A stretch of DNA of 11,225 nt, from positions 1-11,225 of the forward strand of contig JAZQZL010000039.1 in assembly GCA_045634005.1 (NCBI GenBank), given 5' to 3'. The notes beneath the pieces are model-generated. The model ran no database searches and was not told the DNA's origin. It was given only the letters and a program-made list of their open reading frames with translations. The position numbers were made by a program, and so were the translations under genes. The stretch is from Flemingiibacterium sp045634005 (GTDB taxonomy: Bacteria; Bacillota; Clostridia; Oscillospirales; CAG-272). This document shows positions 5,360 through 11,225 of this stretch, in pieces. How positions within the stretch are numbered: the stretch's first letter is position 1; every line of letters starts with the position of its first letter.

Positions 5360-5378
5360 TTCTATTTCCTCCTTCTAA

Positions 5379-5774
5379 TTAAACTCTTCTGCGCTTGGGA
5401 GGACGGCAGCCATTGTGAGGAATGGGAGTTACGTCCTTGATAAGGCTGATGTCAAGACCGGTGGACTGGAGTGCGCGGATTGCGGACTCACGACCTGCGC
5501 CGGGACCCTTAACATAAACCTCAACGGTCTTCATACCGTGATCCATAGCCGCCTTTGCAGCGGTTTCGGAAGCCATCTGAGCAGCGTAAGGAGTGGATTT
5601 TCTGGAACCCTTGAATCCAAGCTCGCCCGCGGATGCCCACGATACAGCGTTGCCGGCTACGTCGGTAATGGTAACGATAGTGTTATTGAAGGTTGCGCGA
5701 ATATGTGCAGCACCCTTTTCGATGTTCTTGCGTTCGCGGCGCTTCTTGATAACCTTCTTAGCAGCTTTTGCCAT
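5379..5774 (-). CDS. rpsK: 30S ribosomal protein S11
   Basis: This 131-residue protein of the 30S platform binds near the 3' major-domain rRNA and the mRNA exit/E-site region. The hallmark stretches are present: AHIRATFNNTIVTITDVAGN (23-42), SWASAGELGFKGSRKSTPYA (45-64) and VKGPGAGRESAIRAL (88-102), ending with PIPHNGCRPPKRRRV. Length is as usual. The SD TAAGGAG overlaps the TAA of rpsM, and the ATG lies 13 bases after that stop, giving tight translational linkage in the S13-S11-S4-alpha block. Confidence 0.98.
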   Translation of the reverse strand: MAKAAKKVIKKRRERKNIEKGAAHIRATFNNTIVTITDVAGNAVSWASAGELGFKGSRKSTPYAAQMASETAAKAAMDHGMKTVEVYVKGPGAGRESAIRALQSTGLDISLIKDVTPIPHNGCRPPKRRRV

Positions 5775-5787
5775 CTTAGTTCACTCC

Positions 5788-6156
5788 TTACTTCTTCTTA
5801 TTTGCGATAGTCTTTGCGGGACCCTTTCTGGTTCTCGCATTGGTCTTGGTGCGCTGACCTCTTACGGGCAGACCTTTTCTGTGTCTGATACCGCGGTAGC
5901 AGTTGATTTCGATCATTCTCTTGATGTCAAGAGCAACGTCACGGCGGAGGTCACCCTCAACCGAGTAGTTCTTTTCGATCTCGTCACGGAGCTTAGCGGT
6001 GTCCTCTTCGGTGAGGTCCTTTGCGCGCTTATCGGGATCTACACCGGTCTTTGCAAGGATATCCTTGGAGCTCTTAAGACCGATACCGTAGATATAGGTG
6101 AGAGCGATTTCTACTCTCTTGTTGTTCGGAATATCAACACCGGCAATACGTGCCAT
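5788..6156 (-). CDS. rpsM: 30S ribosomal protein S13
   Basis: This 122-residue protein of the 30S head makes the intersubunit bridge with L5/23S rRNA and touches the P-site tRNA through its basic tail. MARIAGVDIPNNKRVEIALT and YGIGLKSSKDIL at the N-terminus, the GDLRRDVALDIKRMIEINCY helix (about 68-87) and the basic GIRHRKGLPVRGQRTKTNAR segment leading to the lysine-rich end are diagnostic. The ATG is preceded by AAGGGGTG at about 9-base spacing. It follows rpmJ by 44 bases. Confidence 0.98.
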   Translation of the reverse strand: MARIAGVDIPNNKRVEIALTYIYGIGLKSSKDILAKTGVDPDKRAKDLTEEDTAKLRDEIEKNYSVEGDLRRDVALDIKRMIEINCYRGIRHRKGLPVRGQRTKTNARTRKGPAKTIANKKK

Positions 6157-6200
6157 TCGTTAATTCACCCCTTCTTTAAAAGTTTAGGTTTGTTGTTGGT

Positions 6201-6314
6201 TTAGCCCTGTCTCTGCTTGTGCTTGGGATTCTCGCAGATGACCATGACACGACCATGTCTCTTGATGATCTTGCACTTTTCGCAGATCTTCTTAACGGAT
6301 GGTTTTACTTTCAT
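6201..6314 (-). CDS. rpmJ: 50S ribosomal protein L36, zinc-ribbon type
   Basis: This short gene encodes 37 residues, beginning MKVKPSVKKICEKCKIIKRH and ending NPKHKQRQG. L36 is the smallest large-subunit protein and sits on 23S rRNA near the GTPase-associated side. The zinc ribbon is intact: Cys11, Cys14, Cys27 and His32 (C-x2-C-x12-C-x4-H), the C+ form. Length matches the family exactly. It stands in the standard place between infA and rpsM. The SD is weak, with only a GGTGA-like stretch near the ATG, so its translation may depend partly on upstream ribosomes. Confidence 0.96.
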   Translation of the reverse strand: MKVKPSVKKICEKCKIIKRHGRVMVICENPKHKQRQG

Positions 6315-6370
6315 TGTGTTCACCATGCCTTTCTCACAGTTATGTGTCTTATGCGTACAAATTTTTGAGC

Positions 6371-6589
6371 TTATTTAGCTCTCCAGGTAATTCTACCCTT
6401 GGTGAGGTCGTAAACGGTAACTTCAACCGTAACCTTGTCACCGGGGAGAATTTTAATATAATTCATGCGAAGCTTTCCCGAAATGTGGGCGGTAATGATG
6501 TGCCCGTTGGGAAGCTGAACCTTGAATACAGCGTTAGGCAGTGCCTCTACGACCGTACCCTCGAATTCTACAACGTCGTCCTTAGGCAG
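6371..6589 (-). CDS. infA: Translation initiation factor IF-1 (non-ATG start)
   Basis: IF-1 occupies the ribosomal A site during initiation and works with IF-2 and IF-3. The reading frame encodes the OB-fold sequence, with GTVVEALPNAVFKVQLPNGH (11-30), AHISGKLRMNYIKILPGDKV (34-53) and YDLTKGRITWRAK (60-72). The only ATG in frame is at residue 42. The best start is CTG at 6587-6589, seven bases after AGGAGG, which gives exactly 72 residues, the usual IF-1 length, beginning (M)PKDDVVEFEG. The preceding codon is ATT (6590-6592), which would give 73 residues with only four bases from the SD. The gene fits its usual place between map and rpmJ. An ATG-only gene finder would miss it. Confidence 0.93.
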   Translation of the reverse strand: MPKDDVVEFEGTVVEALPNAVFKVQLPNGHIITAHISGKLRMNYIKILPGDKVTVEVTVYDLTKGRITWRAK

Positions 6590-6618
6590 AATAATCCCTC
6601 CTTAATGGGTATTATGTG

Positions 6619-7368
6619 TTAATCAATCTTTGTGAGAACTATCACACCGTCATCGGTTATCGCTATCGTATGCTCATAGTGAGCCGAAAGCGTACCGTCT
6701 GCGGTTACGACAGTCCATTTGTCGCTTTTCTCGTTAACGTCAGGCGCACCGATGTTGACCATGGGTTCGACCGCAATAGTCATTCCGGAGCAAAGTCTGA
6801 CACCCCTGCCCTTCGTACCGAAGTTAGGCACGTCGGGAGATTCGTGAAGCTCGGCGCCGACACCGTGGCCGACGTAGCGTTTCACGACAGAAAAGCCGTT
6901 TTCCTCAACAAAGCTTTGGATTGCAAAGCCGATGTCGCCAACCCTGTTACCGGGCTTCGCCTCGGCAATGCCGCGCCAGAAGCTTTCCTTTGTGACCTCG
7001 ATAAGCTTCATAGCCTCGCTTGACACCTTGCCAACGGCAAAGGTATTAGCGCTGTCGCCGTGGAAGCCCTTATAAAAGGCTCCGACGTCAACCTTGACTA
7101 TATCGCCCTCCTCGATCACTCTTGCTGAGGGGATACCGTGTATGACCTCATCGTTGATACTGATGCAAGCACTTCCGGGGAATCCGCCGTAGCCGAGGAA
7201 CGAAGGCTTCGCACCGCTCTTTTCGATATGGTGACGAATTATCGTATCAAGCTGCTTTGTGGTGATACCCGGCTTTATGGATTCGCCTGCGAGCGCGAGC
7301 GCTTCGCCTGTGATCCTGCCTGCTTCACGCATCAGCTTAAGTTGGTCTTTGTTTTTAACCGATATCAT
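6619..7368 (-). CDS. map: Methionine aminopeptidase, type I
   Basis: This 249-residue cytosolic dimetal peptidase removes the N-terminal methionine of nascent proteins. The five metal ligands are visible: Asp94 (KVDVGA), Asp105 (HGDSANTF), His168 (GHGVG), Glu201 (VEPMVNIG) and Glu232 (YEHTIAI). His77 (EVIHGIP) is the substrate-binding histidine. The pattern and length match bacterial type Ia enzymes without an SH3-like or zinc-finger extension. The ATG at 7368 lies 5 bases after the adk stop and has no clear SD, so it is probably translated by coupling to adk. No KOW-domain gene lies between map and infA, where some Firmicutes have one. Confidence 0.98.
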   Translation of the reverse strand: MISVKNKDQLKLMREAGRITGEALALAGESIKPGITTKQLDTIIRHHIEKSGAKPSFLGYGGFPGSACISINDEVIHGIPSARVIEEGDIVKVDVGAFYKGFHGDSANTFAVGKVSSEAMKLIEVTKESFWRGIAEAKPGNRVGDIGFAIQSFVEENGFSVVKRYVGHGVGAELHESPDVPNFGTKGRGVRLCSGMTIAVEPMVNIGAPDVNEKSDKWTVVTADGTLSAHYEHTIAITDDGVIVLTKID

Positions 7369-7373
7369 TGATT

Positions 7374-8021
7374 TTATCTGCCCTGTTTCTTTTCTTCGAT
7401 AAGAGCAAGCGTCAAGGCCGTTGTATCCTCAAGCTTTTCCTGACCTACAACAGTTGCGAGCTTGCCGCGCTTCTCGTAAAAGCTTTCGAGAGGCTGCGTC
7501 TGCTCGTGATAGGTCACAAGTCTGCTCTTAACGACCTCGGGAGCGTCGTCCTTGCGGATAGTGAGCTTATCGCCGCACTTGTCGCAAATCTCACCGCTCT
7601 TTGAGGGATTGAAAATGGTGTGGTAAGATGCACCACATTTTGCGCATACGCGTCTGCCGGACATTCTCTCAACGATCTTTTCGTCGGGAACGAAGATGTT
7701 TACAACAAGATCGATCTCAACGCCCATCTCCTCGAGAGCCTCTGCCTGCGGTACAGTTCTCGGAAAACCGTCAAGAATGAAGCCATTCTTGCAGTCATCC
7801 TTTACAAGGCGCTCCTTGATGATGCCGATAACGACCTCATCGGGAACGAGCGCGCCGTTTTCCGTGTACTGCTTTGCAGCCTTGCCCATCTCAGTTTCAT
7901 TCTTTATCGCTTCTCTGATGATAGCGCCCGTTGAAATCGCGGGAATCGCATACTTCTCGGAAACGATTTCTGCCTGAGTACCCTTGCCGGCGCCGGGAGC
8001 GCCGAGGAAAATCATTTTCAT
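7374..8021 (-). CDS. adk: Adenylate kinase, zinc-lid type
   Basis: This 215-residue enzyme catalyses the reversible conversion of AMP and ATP to two ADP and balances adenylate energy charge. The P-loop GAPGAGKGT (7-15), the AMP-site TGAIIRE (31-37), FILDGFPRT (81-89) and the lid arginines around SGRRV (121-125) are present. The lid contains Cys126, Cys129, Cys146 and Cys149, the structural zinc site typical of Gram-positive adenylate kinases. TTGGAG lies 8 bases before the ATG at 8021. A second ATG two codons later is less likely because MKMIFLGAPG matches the usual family start. It sits between secY and map, as in most Firmicutes. Confidence 0.98.
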   Translation of the reverse strand: MKMIFLGAPGAGKGTQAEIVSEKYAIPAISTGAIIREAIKNETEMGKAAKQYTENGALVPDEVVIGIIKERLVKDDCKNGFILDGFPRTVPQAEALEEMGVEIDLVVNIFVPDEKIVERMSGRRVCAKCGASYHTIFNPSKSGEICDKCGDKLTIRKDDAPEVVKSRLVTYHEQTQPLESFYEKRGKLATVVGQEKLEDTTALTLALIEEKKQGR

Positions 8022-8052
8022 AAATTTTTCTCCAAATAACGTTGCTACTCGC

Positions 8053-8088
8053 TTCGCCCGATTTAAGAGGTTATCTTAAATCGGCGAA
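8053..8088 (-). other. Stem-loop in the secY-adk spacer
   Basis: The 80-base gap between secY and adk holds a 14-bp stem with one bulged base (8053-8067 with 8075-8088) and a 7-base loop. No T-run follows in the direction of transcription, so it is not a standard terminator. It could slow polymerase, protect a processed end or tune adk expression relative to secY. Confidence 0.5.
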
Positions 8089-8101
8089 AACGAAATAGTG
8101 C

Positions 8102-9388
8102 TTATTCAAGGAAGCCCTTGTAATGACGCATGGTCATCTGAGCCTCAAGCTCGCGGTAGGTTTCGAGTGCAACACCGACAACGATGATGATCGAAGTACC
8201 TGCGAATGCGATACCGGTAAGACGGTTACCCGAGATAATGTTCGCAACAAGCGGGAGCACCGCGATAACAGCGAGGAAGAATGCACCCATAAGAGTTACC
8301 TTATTGAGGATCTTCGTGATGTAATCGGAGGTGGGCTTGCCGGGACGGATACCGGGGATATTACCGCCGTTCTTCTTCAGATTGTTCGATACTTCAATAG
8401 GATTGAAGGAGATCGCAATGTAGAAGTAAGAGAACGCGATAATAAGCACGAGGAAGAGAACGGCATAGAGCCAAGACTGATACGAGAACAGCTGCTGGAA
8501 GCTATACCAGAACGTACCCTCTGCGGGAGTCGGGAACAGCATTGCAATCGTGCTGGGAAGTGCAAGAATGGAGTTCGCGAAGATGACAGGCATAACGCCG
8601 GACATGTTCAGCTTAAGCGGGAGATTCGAGCTCTGACCGCCGTACATCTTGCGACCGACCTGACGCTTTGCGTACTGAATCGGAATACGTCTTTCGGAAT
8701 GAGTGATAAAGATGATGAACAGTATCATTGCAAGTGCAATAATAACGAGGACAACCGTGGAAATGATATCCGCGATGCCGCCGCTTACTATTCCAGCAAC
8801 AAGGCTTGTTACGAAGGTAGGTGCGGAAGAAACGATGTTTACGAAAAGGATAATGGAGATACCGTTACCGATTCCGTTTTCGTTGATCTTCTCACCGAGC
8901 CACATAATAAGCGCGGAGCCTGCAGTGTAGCAAGTGATGATTACGATAGCAGCGAAGATGCCGTTATCAGTGAGGAAGCCGTAATTTCTCAGATACATAT
9001 AGTAGCCGTAGGAGGTTACGAGCGCGATTGCGATAGTAACAACACGGGTGATCTGATTGATCTTCTTTCTGCCGTCCTCTTCCTTGGACATATTCTCGAG
9101 AGCGGGAATAGCCACACAGAGGAGCTGCATAATAATCGAAGAGTTGATGTACGGTGAAATGGAGAGAGCGAAGAGCGTTGCCTGCGAGAACGCCGAACCT
9201 GAAATAAGGCTCATGTACTCGAAGATAGAACCGCTGCCCATCTGCATAATACCGTCATATACAGCAGCACTCAGGAAAGGTACGGGAATCGCAGAACCGA
9301 TTCTGTAAAGCACCACGATGAATGCTACGTATAAGAGCTTACGGCGAAGCTCGGGCTGTGCCCAAGCATTTCTAAGTGTCTTAAACAT
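8102..9388 (-). CDS. secY: Preprotein translocase subunit SecY
   Basis: This 428-residue, ten-helix membrane protein forms the SecYEG channel for protein export and membrane insertion. The N-terminus MFKTLRNAWAQPELRRKLLY leads into the first membrane helix (about 20-38). Family blocks are visible at GEKINENGIGNGISI (165-179), SERRIPIQYAKRQVG (231-245, the cytoplasmic loop after TM6), NPIEVSNNLKKNGGNIPGIR (329-348, the ribosome and SecA-binding C5 region) and LETYRELEAQMTMRHYKGFL (408-427). Length is normal. Its ATG overlaps the rplO stop as TAATG, and GAGGTGAT inside the rplO end acts as SD. Its place in the spc operon ties export capacity to ribosome synthesis. Confidence 0.98.
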   Translation of the reverse strand: MFKTLRNAWAQPELRRKLLYVAFIVVLYRIGSAIPVPFLSAAVYDGIMQMGSGSIFEYMSLISGSAFSQATLFALSISPYINSSIIMQLLCVAIPALENMSKEEDGRKKINQITRVVTIAIALVTSYGYYMYLRNYGFLTDNGIFAAIVIITCYTAGSALIMWLGEKINENGIGNGISIILFVNIVSSAPTFVTSLVAGIVSGGIADIISTVVLVIIALAMILFIIFITHSERRIPIQYAKRQVGRKMYGGQSSNLPLKLNMSGVMPVIFANSILALPSTIAMLFPTPAEGTFWYSFQQLFSYQSWLYAVLFLVLIIAFSYFYIAISFNPIEVSNNLKKNGGNIPGIRPGKPTSDYITKILNKVTLMGAFFLAVIAVLPLVANIISGNRLTGIAFAGTSIIIVVGVALETYRELEAQMTMRHYKGFLE

Positions 9389-9828
9389 TAGATCACCTCA
9401 GTCTTTCCGCCCGCTGCTTCGATCTTTTCTTTAGCAGTTGCTGAAAAGACTGTTGCTTCAACGGTAAGCTTTTTGGTGATATCTCCGTTGCCTAACACTT
9501 TAAGTCCATCAAATGCCTTGCGAATAATGCCCTTTTCGATAAGTGCTGCGAGGTTTACGGTTGCACCGTCCTCGAACACGTTGAGTGCCTCTACGTTTAC
9601 GATTGCGTACTTAGTAGAGAACTGATTGTAGAAACCTCTCTTGGGGAGTTTTCTGTAAAGCGGGATCTGACCGCCTTCAAATCCGGGTCTTACACCGCCG
9701 CCGGAGCGAGCGTTCTGACCCTTATGGCCCTTACCGGCAGTCTTGCCGTTACCGGAGCCTGCACCTCTACCCTTGCGCCAAGCGGGAGCGTTGGAGCCAG
9801 CGGCAGGTGAAAGTTCATGAAGCTTCAT
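9388..9828 (-). CDS. rplO: 50S ribosomal protein L15
   Basis: This 146-residue late-assembly protein binds 23S rRNA with a long glycine- and arginine-rich extension. MKLHELSPAAGSNAPAWRKG opens the protein. The extension GRGAGSGNGKTAGKGHKGQN (20-39) and the GGVRPGFEGGQIPLYRKLPK stretch (44-63) are typical, followed by the folded domain with ALNVFEDGATVNL (80-92) and the C-terminal IEAAGGKTEVI. AGGAGG lies 9 bases before the ATG. Its stop overlaps the start of secY by one base. Confidence 0.98.
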   Translation of the reverse strand: MKLHELSPAAGSNAPAWRKGRGAGSGNGKTAGKGHKGQNARSGGGVRPGFEGGQIPLYRKLPKRGFYNQFSTKYAIVNVEALNVFEDGATVNLAALIEKGIIRKAFDGLKVLGNGDITKKLTVEATVFSATAKEKIEAAGGKTEVI

Positions 9829-9864
9829 TAGGTTTTTCCTCCTTATACTGAATTTTTGTATAAA

Positions 9865-10044
9865 TTATACGGTTTCCTTCTTTACAAGGTGAGAAATAAC
9901 CTTTACCTTGCCGTCGAGGACTTCATTATCAGCGTGGATAGCGAAATCGCCGATCTTCTTGAGACCGAGAGAAGCCGCTGTAGCCTTCTGATTCTGCTTT
10001 GCGCCGATAAGGCTCTTAACAAGTGTTACTTTTGCGTTTGCCAT
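9865..10044 (-). CDS. rpmD: 50S ribosomal protein L30
   Basis: This 59-residue gene lies between rpsE and rplO, its standard position. The product starts MANAKVTLVKSLIGAKQNQK and continues ATAASLGLKKIGDFAIHADN, with VKVISHLVKKE near the C-terminus, all matching bacterial L30, a small protein bound to the 23S rRNA surface near the 5S RNA region. The SD TAAGGAGG overlaps the rpsE stop codon, indicating coupled translation. The stop region GTATAATTTATAC can form a very weak AT hairpin and is followed 36 bases later by rplO. Confidence 0.96.
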   Translation of the reverse strand: MANAKVTLVKSLIGAKQNQKATAASLGLKKIGDFAIHADNEVLDGKVKVISHLVKKETV

Positions 10045-10058
10045 CTTATTAAGCCTCC

Positions 10059-10565
10059 TTATTTCGTTACTGCTTCCTTGCTGATGCCGCGCATTGCTGC
10101 AACTTCATCAACATTACGGAGCGTCTTGAGTCCCTCGAAAGTAGCCTTGATTACGTTAACAGGGTTGTTGGAACGCAGGCACTTTGTACGGATGTTCTTG
10201 ATGCCGGCCTTCTCGATTACGGCACGAACTGCGCCGCCTGCGATAACACCGGTACCGGGAGCTGCGGGCTTAAGGAGAACACGGCCTGCGCCGAACTCAC
10301 CAATAACCTCGTGAGGAATGGTCGAGCCTCTCATGGAAACCTCGATCATGTTCTTCTTTGCGTCCTCAACACCCTTACGGATAGCGTCCGGAACCTCGGC
10401 AGCCTTGCCGAGACCGTAGCCTACGTGACCGTTACCGTCGCCAACTACCATCAGCGCGGTAAATCTCATAATACGTCCACCCTTAACGGTCTTAGAAACG
10501 CGTCTGATGCAGACGGTCTGTTCCGTAAGATCGAGAGTAGCCGGATCAAATTTCTGCTTTGCCAT
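10059..10565 (-). CDS. rpsE: 30S ribosomal protein S5
   Basis: S5 is a 30S protein near the mRNA entry channel that affects decoding accuracy. The N-terminal double-stranded RNA-binding domain carries VSKTVKGGRIMRFTALMVVG and GNGHVGYGLGKAAEVPDAIR. The C-terminal domain shows GTGVIAGGAVRAVIEKAGIK and NNPVNVIKATFEGL. The ATG at 10565 gives 168 residues beginning MAKQKFDPATLDL, the usual family start. A GTG four codons upstream (10577) is in frame and would give 172. Neither start has a good SD: the nearest purine-rich AGAGAGG lies about 33 bases before the GTG. Unlike other operon members, it follows a 200-base structured spacer. Confidence 0.95.
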   Translation of the reverse strand: MAKQKFDPATLDLTEQTVCIRRVSKTVKGGRIMRFTALMVVGDGNGHVGYGLGKAAEVPDAIRKGVEDAKKNMIEVSMRGSTIPHEVIGEFGAGRVLLKPAAPGTGVIAGGAVRAVIEKAGIKNIRTKCLRSNNPVNVIKATFEGLKTLRNVDEVAAMRGISKEAVTK

Positions 10566-10577
10566 TTTGTTTGCCAC

Positions 10578-10777
10578 ACGGGTTTTACACGGCTCTTTGT
10601 CCGATACCCGTTTCCTCTCTTAGAATTAATAATTTGGTTTTTAACCAAACCGTGTATAAACTGGTCTTTTATCGAACCTTGTTCCAAAGAACGGTGAGGT
10701 TTTCAACGTTTTCCGAAGGAAATCGAGTTCATTGAACTCGAAGTTGAAACCTCACGTTTTAAAATCGCGAAGCGATT
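10578..10777 (-). promoter_or_regulatory. Structured 200-nt spacer before rpsE
   Basis: The gap between the rplR stop and the rpsE start is about 200 bases in an operon whose other gaps are 5-80. It contains, in transcript order, a stop-codon hairpin (10780-10760), a three-way-junction candidate (10758-10690), a hairpin TTTGGTT/AACCAAA (10633-10639/10643-10649), an AGAGAGG tract, and a possible ACGGG/CCCGT pairing near the rpsE start. I found no convincing promoter and no open reading frame. It may be a regulatory leader, an RNA-processing site or an inserted palindromic repeat. Confidence 0.6.
10690..10758 (-). ncRNA. Three-way-junction RNA element candidate
   Basis: The outer stem pairs 10690-10707 with 10743-10758: 16 bp with two single-base bulges, core GTTGAAACCTCAC. 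It encloses two hairpins: CGAGTTC/GAACTCG (10724-10730/10734-10740, 3-base loop, extendable by one T-A pair) and TTTCC/GGAAA (10710-10714/10718-10722, 3-base loop). Linkers between helices are zero to two bases, which is compact for a chance structure. No known RNA family is recognised. The alternative is an inserted hairpin repeat. Confidence 0.45.
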
Positions 10778-10780
10778 TTA
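10760..10780 (-). other. Hairpin containing the rplR stop codon
   Basis: TAAAATCGC (10760-10768) and GCGATTTTA (10772-10780) form a perfect 9-bp stem with a 3-base loop. On the mRNA the TAA stop of rplR is the first three bases of the stem. The downstream TTTTAAAAC is not a proper T-run, so full termination is unlikely. It may trim or shield the 3' end of the upstream message. Confidence 0.5.
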
Positions 10781-11137
10781 GAACTTAAGGCCGCCTTCTC
10801 TTGCACCTTCTGCAAGCTCCAATACACGACCGTGGTAAACGTATCCGCCTCTGTCGAATACGACTTCGGTGATACCCTTTGCAGCTGCGCGCTCAGCGAT
10901 AAGCTGACCAACCTTCTTAGCTGCTTCCTTGTTTCCGCCGATGCCCTCGAAAGCCTTTTCAAGGGAGGAAGCGGATGCAAGAGTTACGCCTGCAACATCA
11001 TCGATGACCTGAGCCTGGATGTTGTTAAGCGAACGATATACGCAGAGACGCGGACGAGCTGCAGTGCCAGAAATCTTGGCTCTAACTCTCTTATGTCTCT
11101 TAAGACGCTGGATATTACTATCCTTTCTCGATACCAT
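10778..11137 (-). CDS. rplR: 50S ribosomal protein L18
   Basis: This 119-residue 5S rRNA-binding protein of the central protuberance works with L5. The basic N-terminus MVSRKDSNIQRLKRHKRVRA, RPRLCVYRSLNNIQAQVIDD (28-47), the GNKEAAKKVGQLIAERAAAK helix (68-87), VVFDRGGYVYHGRVLELAEG (92-111) and the end AREGGLKF are all diagnostic. AAAGGAG precedes the ATG by about 9 bases. It follows rplF by 18 bases, but is separated from rpsE by an unusually long spacer. Its stop codon is embedded in a hairpin. Confidence 0.98.
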   Translation of the reverse strand: MVSRKDSNIQRLKRHKRVRAKISGTAARPRLCVYRSLNNIQAQVIDDVAGVTLASASSLEKAFEGIGGNKEAAKKVGQLIAERAAAKGITEVVFDRGGYVYHGRVLELAEGAREGGLKF

Positions 11138-11155
11138 GCAAGTCCACTCCTTTCA

Positions 11156-11225
11156 TTATTTACCGGTTTTGCCGGCCTTACGGCGAATGTGTTCGCCTTC
11201 ATACTTAATACCCTTACCAAGGTAC
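11156..11225 (-). CDS. rplF: 50S ribosomal protein L6, C-terminal end (cut by window)
   Basis: Only the last 22 codons and the TAA are inside the window. They read YLGKGIKYEGEHIRRKAGKT followed by GK, which is the conserved C-terminus of bacterial L6, a protein near the sarcin-ricin loop and L7/L12 stalk base of the large subunit. Its position directly upstream of rplR fits the spc operon. The gene continues beyond 11225. Confidence 0.92.
   Translation of the reverse strand, partial: YLGKGIKYEGEHIRRKAGKTGK

Noticed and set aside
8123..9157. Long plus-strand open frame of 344 codons opposite secY
   Set aside because: It is a shadow of the secY codon pattern, with highly charged composition resembling no protein and no ribosome binding site. 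Similar shadows opposite rpoA, rpsD, map and adk were dropped for the same reason.
10578..10777. Internal promoter in the rplR-rpsE spacer
   Set aside because: TTTATAC- and TTATTAAT-like -10 candidates on the minus strand lack a -35 at 16-18 bases.
1..11225. CRISPR array, tRNA, prophage, toxin-antitoxin or defence genes
   Set aside because: No regularly spaced direct repeats, cloverleaf sequences or matching protein families were seen anywhere in the window.

Overview
The window is a bacterial chromosome segment, most likely from a Clostridia-class Bacillota (gut Oscillospirales/Ruminococcaceae type). The basis is the spc/alpha ribosomal gene order with rpsD inside the cluster, strong AAGGAGG-type ribosome binding sites, a four-cysteine adenylate kinase lid, zinc-type S4 and L36, and a 125-bp hairpin-rich repeat of a kind I associate with gut Firmicutes. 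The assignment rests on gene content and remembered sequence, not on a search.

Left part, plus strand (1-1685): a self-contained two-gene operon. A sigma-A-like promoter (36-64) overlapped by an 18-bp palindrome (24-41) drives an HpcH/HpaI-type 2-oxo-acid aldolase (98-889) and an L-ribulose-5-phosphate 4-epimerase homologue (898-1590). A strong intrinsic terminator follows (1648-1685). No transporter, kinase or isomerase is in view, so the substrate is unknown.

Next (1679-3230): an AT-richer gene with its own near-perfect promoter (1730-1758) encodes a Xre-type HTH regulator with a TPR-like C-terminal region (1806-2876). The 398-bp gap after it has no gene. It holds a MITE-like repeat (2947-3071), a run of hairpins and plus-strand terminators, and the minus-strand terminator of the ribosomal operon.

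Right part, minus strand (11225 down to 3234): the distal half of the spc operon plus the alpha operon, in the order rplF (cut by the window edge), rplR, rpsE, rpmD, rplO, secY, adk, map, infA, rpmJ, rpsM, rpsK, rpsD, rpoA, rplQ, terminator. These encode ribosomal proteins, the Sec translocon pore, adenylate kinase, methionine aminopeptidase, initiation factor 1 and the RNA polymerase alpha subunit. Most junctions are tight: TAATG at rplO/secY, and Shine-Dalgarno (SD) sequences overlapping stop codons at rpsE/rpmD and rpsM/rpsK.

The departures from the ordinary plan are mostly RNA-level: a 200-nt, highly structured spacer before rpsE containing a compact three-way junction; a non-ATG start (CTG, or ATT) for infA; an 11-bp helix that would hide the rpoA SD and starts inside the rpsD stop codon; and stop-codon or intercistronic hairpins at rpoA/rplQ, rplR/rpsE and secY/adk. 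I see no CRISPR array, phage genes, tRNA or recognisable defence system. The best candidate for something undescribed is the rplR-rpsE spacer.
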